This document shows, one piece after another, positions 1-8,425 of a stretch of DNA of 12,902 nucleotides. The first letter of the stretch is position 1; each line of letters starts with the position of its first letter. This stretch comes from JALOAF01 sp035446765. Lineage in GTDB: Bacteria; Patescibacteriota; Gracilibacteria; Absconditabacterales; Absconditicoccaceae. Under the pieces are notes generated by a model. That model was given only the letters and a program-made list of their open reading frames with translations. It ran no database searches and had not been told where the DNA came from. The DNA is taken from assembly GCA_035446765.1 (NCBI GenBank), contig DAOTFU010000025.1, positions 1 to 12,902 of the forward strand, in the 5' to 3' direction. The position numbers and the translations under genes are program-made.

Positions 1-345
1 GATGGACCTTTTCAAATAGTAAATGAAGATTATGGTACATGAGAAATAACACAAGCACAATTTGTAGATACAGTGGAGGATTTTATGGAATTTACAAAAT
101 CAAAGTTTGATAGATATGATGGTGAGTTAACATGATATTTATCTTATACTGGCTTTGACCTAACTTGAATATCAAATTTTGCAGCGCTTTACAATGGTGG
201 GAATAAGTCTGGTGATGTAATATTGCCAAACAATGAAAATTATCTCTTTGATGGTTATGGCGTAGATTTTTCAGGTGCAACAAGATATGGGATCTTTCCA
301 CAATTTATAAAAGCTTTGGAGCGAGAGTTGGACAATGAATACTAA
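1..345 (+). CDS. Lysozyme-like / lytic transglycosylase-like protein, C-terminal part (5' truncated)
   Basis: Frame 1 is open from the window edge to a TAA at 343-345 (114 residues) when TGA is read as Gly; it contains three in-frame TGA codons. Two segments recall lysozyme and lytic transglycosylase folds. GPFQI at residues 2-6 resembles the GxFQI block that follows the catalytic region. FAALYNGG at about residues 60-67 resembles the AAYNxG motif near the end of such domains. The catalytic Glu would lie upstream, outside the window, so activity cannot be judged. If the assignment is right, the protein would cut or remodel peptidoglycan at the cell surface, possibly as part of an envelope or pilus apparatus. 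It ends 81 bases before uvrA, which has its own candidate promoter, so the two need not be co-transcribed. The family call is inference from short motifs; the reading frame itself is secure. Confidence 0.6.
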
Positions 346-348
346 CAA

Positions 349-381
349 AATGTTTCAAAGCTAAAACGTTTCAATGTTTCA
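349..381 (+). repeat. 9-bp direct repeat AATGTTTCA upstream of uvrA
   Basis: AATGTTTCA occurs at 349-357 and again at 373-381, with starts 24 bases apart. A third GTTTCA sits at 368-373. The second copy ends 7 bases before the candidate -10 box at 388-393, so this could be a binding site controlling uvrA. In AT-rich DNA a 9-base repeat can also arise by chance. Confidence 0.3.
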
Positions 382-387
382 TTATTG

Positions 388-393
388 TATAAT
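388..393 (+). promoter_or_regulatory. Candidate -10 box for uvrA
   Basis: TATAAT, preceded by TG at 386-387, lies 33 bases upstream of the uvrA ATG. This predicts a leader of about 27 bases, similar to the other promoters inferred here. No convincing -35 box is present at 16-19 bases upstream. Confidence 0.35.
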
Positions 394-426
394 GGTAATA
401 TTGTATTTAGTTTTTCAAAAAATTTA

Positions 427-3321
427 ATGGTGAAAAAGGATAAAATTGATTTGAGTGAATATCAAAATGAAATAGTTTTTGAATGAGTGAAAACACACAA
501 CTTAAAAGACATAGACATATCTTTGCCAAAAAACAAAGTAATAGTAGTGACTTGAGTGTCTGGTAGTGGTAAATCTTCATTGGCATTTGATACGATATAT
601 AAAGAGTGACAATTTCGTTATATAGAATCTTTGTCTAGTTATCTTAGACAATTTTTTAATTTGTGAACAAGACCAGAGATAGATCATTGTGTGGGATTGT
701 CTCCAGCAATTGCTATTGAACAAAATAAAAAAGCTTGAAATAGTAGAAGTACGGTAGGTACCTTGACTGAGATAGATGATTATATGAGGCTGTTGTTTGC
801 CAAACTTGGTGATAGTTATTGTTATAGTTGTGGTAAAGAGATAAAGCCAAATTCTATAGAAAATATAATGAATGATATCAAAAAGAACTATCTCAAAAAG
901 AAGATTTTTCTTCTGAAGGAAGTTTCTGATTTTAAGACATCTGACGAATTAATTAAATTTGTAAAAAAAAATAGGAATAAAGTAGAAAAATGAAATTGAT
1001 TTACTAGATATTTGATTTTTGGTGAAAAAAAAGATCCTGTAGAGTATTTTTATCTTGAAGAACCTAGTGTACCAAAAGATTATTTTCCAGTTAAAGTCTA
1101 TGGTATCTATGATCGTATCACTGTGCAATCAGATAAACTTGATAGGGTAAAAGAAGATGTGATTAAGATACTTGGTGAAACGGAGAAGTTTGGTGTGTAT
1201 GTGGATTGAGAAGGTGATATTGATGTAAGTTGGTTTACAGATAAGATGTATTGTGCAGATTGTAATATACAATATCCTGAGTTTACACCTCAGCATTTTT
1301 CTCCCAATAGACAAGAATGAGCTTGTCCAGAATGTCATGGTATAGGTGAAGTTTTGCAAGTAGATTTAGACAAAGTGATAGATCAATACAGTCCTTATCA
1401 TAAAGCTATACTTCCTTGGAGAGATAGTAGTTTTGGTCAAACTATATTAAAAAAATTGGCTGAAAAATATTCTATAGATATAGATAAAGCTTGGAAAGAT
1501 TTGCCAGAATGGTTTCAACATGTAGTAATCAATTGAGATGAAGAACTAATTAGAGTAAATACTTGATGAAAATATACTAGTTTGAAATATCAGGGTATAC
1601 AGGAAATACTTAAAGAGCAGTATATAAAAGGAATATTGACTGTAGATTTTCAAGCTATGTTGGAGATGAAAAAATGTCCTGTATGTGATGGTCGTAAACT
1701 TAGGATTGAAAGTCTAAATGTTTTTGTGAAAGCATGAAGAAAAAAATATAATATTGCCGAATTGCAAAAAATGACATTGAGTGAATTGGTTGAGTTTTTT
1801 GTATTGTATCAAGAAAAATCTAAAAAATCAGATTTGTTGGTATCTAGGATTACTAGACCATTGGTAGATAGACTAAAGACAATACAAGATCTTGGTTTGG
1901 GTTATATAGATTTGAGTAGGACCATAGATACTTTGTCTGGTGGTGAAGTACAAAGACTTAGACTTGCTAAACAGCTTGGAAATAAATTGACATGAATTAT
2001 CTATGTATTGGATGAGCCAACTATATGACTTAGTCAAAGAGAGATAGAAAAAGCTATAGTTGCGATACGTCAATTGCAAAAAATGTGAAATACTGTGATA
2101 GTAGTAGAGCATAATGAAGATTTTATAAAATCTGCTGATTGGGTAGTAGAGATATGACCTGGTGCTTGAGATTTTGGTGGTAAAAAAATATTTAATGGTA
2201 CCTATGAAGACTTTTTAAAATGTTGATCTTTGACATCTCAGTACATTATTTGAAAGAAAAAGGTTGAAGCAGATTTTAGTCATTCTAAATGAAATAAATT
2301 TGTAAAAATCAGAAAAGCAAATAAATATAATTTGCAAGATCTGGATATCAATGTAAGGCTTGGCTGATTCACTGTGATTACTGGTCCAAGTGGTGCTGGT
2401 AAAACTACTTTGATGTATACTACTTTATATAAATTTTTGAATGATAAACAAAAATTTGTACAAAGTTTTATCAGACTTCAATTGTTAAAAAAGTGAATGA
2501 GCTGGGAAGAAATAATTTCTGCTCCAGTGATACAAAAAGAGACTTATGAACATTATGAAAATTTAGCTTTGCAAGAATTTTACAAAGATCTGGCTGTAGA
2601 TACTATAGAATGATATCAGGAGATAAAAAATACTATATATGTAGACCAAAGTAGTATTGGTAAAACTCCTAGGAGTTGTCCAGCTACTTTTATAGGTACT
2701 TTTGATAAGATTAGAAATTTGTTTGCTGGTACTACTCAAGCTAAGTATCTTTGATTTTCTCCTTCTTATTTTAGTTTTAACTCAAATAAATGAGCATGTC
2801 CTGCTTGTAATGGATATGGTTATAAAAAAGTAGAATTACAATTTTTGCCTGATACTTATGTACCCTGTGATCTTTGTAAATGACATAGATATAAGTCTGA
2901 GATTTTAGATATAAAACGAAAATGAAAAAATATAGCAGAAATATTGGAGATGTACGTAAAAGACGCTTTGGAGTACTTTTCTGAAATTGATAATATCCAT
3001 GAAGAATTACAGCTTATGTGTGATATAGGTCTTGGTTATCTTAGAATGTGACAACCTGCACATACCTTGTCATGAGGAGAGAGTCAGAGACTAAAATTGG
3101 TAAAACATCTACTGAAAGATTATAGATGACATACTGTTTATTTTTTGGATGAACCGACCGTGGGTTTACATCCACAAGATATAGAAAAACTTATGAAAGT
3201 TTTGCAAAAATTTTTGGATACATGAGATACTATACTTATGATAGAACATGATAAAAATATCTTACAATTTGCCGACGATATAATTGAATTGGATGATTGA
3301 AAGTTGATTGATAATAAGTAA
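427..3321 (+). CDS. uvrA: UvrABC excinuclease subunit A (UvrA)
   Basis: UvrA is the dimeric ABC-type ATPase that finds bulky DNA lesions and loads UvrB in nucleotide excision repair. The frame is open for 964 residues with TGA as Gly, close to the usual length of about 940. Landmarks in order: Walker A GVSGSGKS (43-50, first Gly is TGA); Cys pairs C132/C135, C276/C279, C300/C303 and C417/C420; signature LSGGE (503-507); Walker B with D529-E530; second Walker A GPSGAGK (653-659); zinc module C791-x2-C794-x19-C814-x2-C817, the spacing found in E. coli UvrA; second signature LSGGE (881-885, first Gly is TGA); Walker B D908. The first ATPase reads TIGLSQR where GLHQR is usual, so the customary His is Ser. 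ATG 427 is chosen because the family core (EIVFEGVKTHNLK) begins only about 15 residues later; TTG 451 is an alternative. It ends in TAA just before a hairpin. Confidence 0.97.
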
Positions 3322-3332
3322 TAAAAAATTTG

Positions 3333-3357
3333 AGACTATCCATTTTTTGAATAGTCT
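3333..3357. terminator. Hairpin terminator between convergent uvrA and the rel operon
   Basis: AGACTAT (3333-3339) pairs perfectly with ATAGTCT (3351-3357) across an 11-base loop. Read on the minus strand, the stem is followed by CAAATTTTTTATT, a good intrinsic terminator for the operon ending at 3386. On the plus strand it starts 12 bases after the uvrA stop, but its tail (ATTAAAATAAATTTTATTT) is a poorer T-run, so it may serve both directions unequally. Confidence 0.65.
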
Positions 3358-3385
3358 ATTAAAATAAATTTTATTTGTTGGGAAA

Positions 3386-4687
3386 TTATTTAGATCAGTT
3401 TATGTATATTTCGGGATTATAATTTCATCTTAACATTTCTAAAGTATTTTCATTGATTTTATAATCAAGACCTCTTTGAATTAGTGTAAAATTATTTTCA
3501 TTTGGAATGATTTTTTGATATATTTTTTGATTTTTTTGTAAATCATAAATATTGTTTACTGCCGACAAAGTGTTGTTTCGCAATCAAGTATTGTTTTGTA
3601 TAGCTTGTGACAAATATTCTTTGAAAAATTGATTTGCTAGATATATGTTTTCATTGTTTTGTGGTACTACAAATACTCGTCAGATTGTTGGATAACTACT
3701 TTGTACGTTGTAAAAATTGTCTATATAAAAATTATTTTGATTTCATGAGAAGTGCTTTTGTAATATATTTAAGTCTGACAACAATCCAAATTTAAGATCT
3801 CAGAAATTGTAAGACATGAGACATATTGCTGGAAAATCTTGACAGTTATTGTCTCTTTTTTGTATTGTCTCATATAGTTTTTTAAAGTTTGCGAAGTTAT
3901 ATTTGTAGTCTAAGTTTATAGTTTTTGTGTTTATCATATTTTTTAATTCTTTTAGATTTTTGTTTTCTTGGATTTGTCTTATATGTTGATCTAACAATAT
4001 TTCATATCATTGAAATGGTCATGATCATCTTTCTATCAGTCTAAGATCATTTTTTCATATTCACCATATTGTGGGCATAGAATACGGTTTGTTTTGCTTT
4101 CGTAGTGTGGTATAAGAAAATAAGCTTTCCCAACTATTTCATATATTGATTCATTCTTTTTTGAGCGTGATGAGCGGATCAATAGAGTATGGTATAAATT
4201 TGTTGTTTTGTATATTTATTATGTTTTGAAATATTTGGTGGAAATATGGTTTTGGATTTTCTCATATGTTTATGTTTGCTAGATCTAATTTGTTTATTCG
4301 TATGCTTGGTAACAAATATATATCATAATCATTTAGTCATGAGTTGATGATATTTTTGTAAGTAGATAGATTTGTTGTGGTGTGAAATTTTGTGAATATA
4401 TCTTGTCACGATAGGTTTTGTGATATATTGTCAAATTTCTGATTCATAAAAAATCATGGCAACATAATATTTAATTCTCAAGTAGTTTTTTGGTTTATTT
4501 CTTCTTGGAAAATATCATTTGGGTCATCCAACAATGCTTCGTATTCTTGTTGTATTTCTTCTATAGTATTTTCTTGTAGTTTTTTTGTGTTTTTAAATTT
4601 TATATCTCTAAAACTGTAAAGGGCTATTGAACTAATTATTACAGAGACTAGTCATAGTATTATGATGTTTTTTAGATCTTTGTTCAT
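3386..4687 (-). CDS. Membrane-anchored extracellular solute-binding-like protein
   Basis: This gene encodes 433 residues with TGA read as Gly and stops at TAA. An N-terminal hydrophobic segment (about residues 8-26) follows MNKDLKN and lacks a lipobox Cys, so it looks like an uncleaved membrane anchor with the rest outside. Several parts recall family 1 extracellular solute-binding proteins: DYDIYLLPS (a 'what is delivered' strand), FIPYSIDPLITL (the hinge-region PYSxDPL block), and near the end RVFVVPQNNENIYLANQFFKEYLS, shaped like the ABC-binding-protein block where a Pro-rich loop precedes a helix. I see no permease or ATPase gene nearby, so it may be an orphan receptor or a repurposed surface protein. 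Its ATG directly follows the stop codon of the PilX-like gene (TAA-ATG), so it is the last gene of the rel operon. The frame is secure; the family call is moderate. Confidence 0.65.
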
Positions 4688-5647
4688 TTATTCATAATAT
4701 GGGAATATAAAACTTTGTCGATTTGGATTTTTTATGTTTGATGTAGGCTTTTGTATAAACAGTTCTTTTTTATAATTTCATATAATTGCTGATCATGTGA
4801 TATTGTAGTATACATCAGCAAATCATGTATTGGATTCAAAGTAGTATTTTAGTTTTCAGATGAAATTGTTTGATATATCTATTAGATTTCAAGTAATATA
4901 AATATTTAGATTTTCTCAATATCAGCTACTTATTATGGTTCATATATTTGTTCCTGATGTATGAGAAGTTCATGAAGAAACAAATCCTGATCATGTAGTA
5001 GCTCCTGAGTTGAATAGGTCTGTTGTATCTTTGAAAAAATATATTGTGTTGTGATTGTTGATTTTGTTGTTGTTGATTTGATTTCATTCGCCTTCTGGAG
5101 ATGCGATTATATATTCATCCGATGTAGATATATCTAATTTTCGATTTACGTTTTTTCCTGTATTGGGCGATAAGCTTTCATGTCAATCTGCTAGATATAT
5201 AATTCATGATATATATTCACTATCATCAAAAAAGCTAGTTTCATAGGTGTTGTCTCAAGTGTATGGGTTTGTAGATATGTCTGGCATTAGAATGATTCAC
5301 AAAATTTTGTCATATGTGATATCTCAGCTAATTGTTTGAGTCCTAGAATTTGTGTCTCGATAAAGTCAATTGCTTGTGTTGTTTATATTTCAAAAGTTTC
5401 AAGTAATGATATCACTTTGTGGTCATCGACTTTCGGATTGAATAAATCCTCAACTTCATATGTATCATGGATTTTTATACTTGGTACTGAGCAAGCCCCT
5501 TTCAATTGAAGAAATCGCTGCATAGTTTGTGCTATGATAATTTTCTCCATCGGCGTAGTTTTGTAAAAAGGAAAAATATCAAACATATATACTTCACAGT
5601 ATTCATGCAGAACTTATTAGTATTATTATTACAATCAGTAAAAACAT
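4688..5647 (-). CDS. PilX-like type IV pilus / secretion-associated membrane protein
   Basis: This 319-residue protein starts with a hydrophobic segment (residues 2-22, FLLIVIIILISSAGILGSIY) immediately after Met. Next comes NYHSTNYAAISSIERGLLS followed by KYKNPGYIGSGGF. The pattern 'AxxxIERxLLxxxYxxPGFxGSGGW' is one I associate with PilX/GspK-like minor pilus proteins in Absconditabacteria and Gracilibacteria; that is recall, not a search result. The rest is rich in Ser, Thr, Asn and Gly, as expected for an extracellular domain. There is no prepilin-peptidase motif with Glu5, so it is not a classical pilin. Nearly all other frames across this stretch are closed, and the frame holds more than 20 TGA codons at Gly-like positions. 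It begins 8 bases after the zinc-ribbon gene and abuts the solute-binding-like gene, so all are probably co-transcribed with rel. An envelope role is likely; the exact role is unknown. Confidence 0.7.
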
Positions 5648-5655
5648 TTTTTGTT

Positions 5656-6078
5656 TTAGTTAATATTTATATTTGGTGCACCACATTTTGGACAATAATG
5701 ATAATAATGAGGATAGTTTTCTTGGCATTGTTTGCAAACTGTTGTGAGTTTATTCCCACAACTTATACAACATTTATACTCTTTAGGATTTAGTGTCTGA
5801 CAGTTTTGACACTTAATCATGTTGTTTATACAAGCTTCTCTTCGTGGTATTTTGTCTTTTTTGTATCCAATTGGTTTGATGATATGATATAGCGGTAGTC
5901 ATATTATTGGTGTAAATATTGTAACTATCAATATACAAACTATTTGTAATAAATTGTTGTTTGTCCTGGCAGATATGTCCTTGGATACTCGCAAAATACT
6001 GATTATCCACAAAAATATTCATATTATGATGAGTCATGTGTATATGCTTTCAAGTCATGAGATCTTGTCTACAATCAT
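5656..6078 (-). CDS. Small membrane protein with C-terminal double zinc ribbon
   Basis: This 140-residue protein is visible only when TGA is read as Gly. Two hydrophobic segments (about 12-29 and 43-64) are joined by a polar loop, and the second ends in GLPLYHIIKP. The tail holds two zinc ribbons of identical geometry: C90-x2-C93-x10-C104-x2-C107 and C115-x2-C118-x10-C129-x2-C132. Such tandem ribbons resemble DZANK-type modules and usually bind protein or nucleic-acid partners. The ribbons most likely face the cytoplasm. ATG 6078 is the first in-frame start downstream of the rel stop (gap of 11 bases); starting at the internal ATG 5820 would remove both membrane segments. The position between rel and a pilus gene suggests a regulatory or assembly role at the membrane, but no function is known to me. 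I recall similar 'two TM plus zinc ribbon' proteins as common in these phyla. Confidence 0.75.
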
Positions 6079-6089
6079 TTTTTTTGTTT

Positions 6090-8291
6090 TTATTCGATAA
6101 ATCTTTTTATTACTTTCATTTTGTTTCAGAATTTTTTTGTATATTCGTATATCATTCATATTTGTCATGGATTGTTTACATCTCGTTTGATTTTTATTAT
6201 TTTTTTATTATTTTTTTCATCATTTTTTACAGAAAAATTATTTACTTCTATATTAAATTTTGTAAATATTTCTAATAAATTTATTAGATCCATTTTTTGG
6301 TCACAACTTATGATCGAAGTGATTGTATATCTGTTTATTTCTGCTCATTGTCGATGTGCTTCCAAAAATTTTTTTGGTGCTATTGTTTTGATAGCTCTAC
6401 ATCACATATTGTGTATTTTAATACCGTCTTTTCAAGTTTTTGCAATTATTTTTTGGCCAAATTTTGGACTGCACTCTGGGCATAATTCATAATTTAATAT
6501 TTTATCTTCATCTATTATTATATTTGTTTGTTTTTTTTCATTTTTCTTGTCTTTGATTTTGATTTTATCTATTTTTTGTTTGTATGTATCTGGATATGTA
6601 TTTTTAATTATATTGTTGTATATTCACTTGTCATCTAGAGCGTTTAGTAACTTATCTTCTAATTTCTTTTTGCTATATAGATTACTAATTTTATCTTCTT
6701 TGGATTTTAGTGTAGGTAGGCTTAAAGATTTTAATTTGTTGTTTAAATTTTCTGTAGATTTTTCTATAGATTCATTTTTTTGTTCCATTTTTGTGAATTT
6801 TATTAGTCTGTTTTTTGCACTTGGTGTCCTTAGTATTGACACTCGATGTTTGTTTGCTGTGTATTTATATCTAAATGTTTTTATCTCTATTATGTCTCAT
6901 GTGTTTGGTATGTGTGATATTGGTACTATGTTTCAATTGACAGTAGCACTTTTAAATCTAAGTCATATGTCTGTATGTATTTGAAAGGCAAAATCTAGTA
7001 CTGTGCTACCTTTTGGCATTTCTATTATATCTCACTTTGGAGTATAGATAAATATTTCTTTGTTTAAAAGTTCTATATCTAACTTATCTTTAAAATTTTC
7101 TTTAGACTCACTTTCTGTGTATGCGTTTACCAATTTTTGCAATTTTTGCATTCGTTCTGCTTGTTTTTGGTTTACTTTTTTGTTGCTATCTGGGTCACTA
7201 TATGCATAGTGAGCTGCTACTCAGTATTCTGCTATTTCATCCATTTCTTGTGTTCTGATCTGTATTTCAGCTGGAAATCTAAACATACCAAGTATTGTGG
7301 TATGTATACTTTTGTATCCATTAAATTTTGGTACAGCTATATAATCTTTAATTTTTTTGATCAATGGAGTATAATGTTTGTGTATGATTCACAGTGTGTT
7401 ATAACAGTCTCCAACGTTGTTTGTGATAATTCTAAAGGCCAATAAATCCATAATATTTCTAATATCTTTTGTTTGATATTTATATTCCATTTTTTCTCGT
7501 ATCCTGTATGGACTTTTCATTCTTCATTTTACCTTAAAATCTTCTATTCATTCTTTTTGTAATAGTTTTGACATCAATTTGATTCATCTTTTGATATATT
7601 TGTCTGATATAGAAAAGTTGTTTTTTAAATATTTTGTGATTTGATTATATTCTTTTGGCTTGAGTGTTTTAAAACATGCATTTTCAAGGGTTACTTGGTA
7701 TTGGTATAATCATAATCTTTTTGCAATTGGCACATATATTTTCATAGTCTCCTCAGCAATAGTTTTTCTTTTTTGTAATTCTGGATGAAAGTTTAATGTT
7801 TGCATGTTGTGTATGCGATCAGCTAGTTTTATGAATATTACTCTCAAATCTTTGGCCATTGCTAAAAATGTTTTTTTTATAGTTTCTAGCTGTCTATCTT
7901 CTCATTTATATTTTATTTTGGAAACCTTTACTAATCATTCACATAGATTTGATATTTCCAATCAAAATTTTTTTTCAATTTCTTGTTTAGTAATTTTAGT
8001 GTCTTCTATTACATCATGCAATAGACATGTTTGTATAGATTGTATATCTGGCTTTAAGTCCATCAATATGAGGGTAGATTTTATTGGATGTATAATATAT
8101 GGCTCTCATGAAAGTCTTTTTTCTTTTTTGTGAGCTTTTTTGGCAAAATTAAAAGCTTTTTGGATCTCGTATTCACAATCATCTGGTAGATATTTTTTTG
8201 CTTTTTTTATGATCTCTTCTACTAGTGTTTGTGGTTTTATATCCAAATCTATTTTGTAGTTCAAAAAATTTTCTAATTTATTTATATCCAA
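6090..8291 (-). CDS. rel: Bifunctional (p)ppGpp synthetase/hydrolase (RelA/SpoT family)
   Basis: This cytoplasmic enzyme makes and degrades (p)ppGpp, the stringent-response alarmone. The 733-residue frame has all Rel domains in order. The HD hydrolase is intact: H54 in HKKEKRLSGEPYIIHP, H92-D93 in CLLHDVIEDT, and KLADRIHNM. The synthetase has GRMKSPYRIREKM, DLLAFRIIT, CYNTLGIIH, DYIAVPKFNGYKSIHTT, EIQIRT and EYGVAAHYAY. A TGS domain follows (IFIYTPKGDIIEMPKGST), then a linker rich in Lys and Asn, a zinc-finger region (CPEC and HNMGC) and a C-terminal ACT domain. Many key glycines are TGA codons. Both catalytic halves look functional, so a bifunctional role is expected. The start is TTG at 8289-8291: an in-frame TAA lies three codons upstream and no ATG is nearby. 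It has a promoter in the divergent region and leads a likely four-gene operon. Confidence 0.95.
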
Positions 8292-8331
8292 TTTTTGTTT
8301 TTATCAAGTAAAATACTATTTATTATATTTT

Positions 8332-8361
8332 ATTGTATATGAAAAGTTATTTTTTTTTCAA
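8332..8361 (-). promoter_or_regulatory. Candidate promoter for the rel operon
   Basis: On the minus strand, TTGAAA (8361-8356) and TACAAT (8337-8332) are separated by 18 bases. Transcription would start near 8325, giving a leader of about 35 bases before the TTG start. A TATAAT at 8327-8322 is an alternative -10 without a clear -35. The -35 overlaps the palindrome at 8359-8371. Confidence 0.5.
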
Positions 8362-8371
8362 ATTTAATTTG
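8359..8371. promoter_or_regulatory. Palindrome overlapping both divergent -35 boxes (candidate operator)
   Basis: CAAATT (8359-8364), one T, then AATTTG (8366-8371) form a perfect inverted repeat. Its left arm overlaps the rel -35 box and its right arm overlaps the -35 box of the HD-domain gene. A regulator bound here could repress or coordinate both genes. Chance is a real alternative, because A/T-only hexamers dominate this DNA. Confidence 0.35.
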
Positions 8372-8396
8372 ATTTTTTTGTTTTTGTATATATAAT
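8369..8396 (+). promoter_or_regulatory. Candidate promoter for the HD-hydrolase / methyltransferase pair
   Basis: TTGATT (8369-8374) and a consensus TATAAT (8391-8396) are separated by 16 bases. The expected start near 8403 gives a leader of about 23 bases to ATG 8426. Confidence 0.5.
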
Positions 8397-8425
8397 TCTT
8401 TTAATTATTTTTTTTGTAATTGTTT

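Noticed and set aside
427..3321. uvrA as a decayed gene with many nonsense codons
   Set aside because: Every interruption is TGA at a Gly-like position, with no frameshift and all catalytic motifs intact; this is recoding, not decay.
5383..5586. Minus-strand open frame of 67 codons with a true TAA stop
   Set aside because: It lies inside the PilX-like gene in another frame. The PilX frame is open throughout with TGA as Gly, shows a membrane helix and the PGYIGSGGF motif, and fits the operon spacing.
5813..6037. Minus-strand 74-codon frame starting MTHHNMN
   Set aside because: It overlaps the zinc-ribbon membrane protein in another frame and has no domain-like features; the competing frame has eight ordered Cys.
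6121..6984. Plus-strand hydrophobic open frames (up to 145 codons)
   Set aside because: They are antisense shadows of rel: the Lys/Asn-rich linker of Rel reads as Phe/Leu/Ile-rich on the other strand.
7137..8133. Plus-strand hydrophobic open frames of about 100 codons
   Set aside because: Antisense to the Rel catalytic domains, which carry diagnostic motifs in the minus frame.
8292..8425. A possible RNA gene or riboswitch in the 134-base divergent gap
   Set aside because: The region is almost purely A/T with no stable stem; it is explained by two divergent promoters and the small palindrome.
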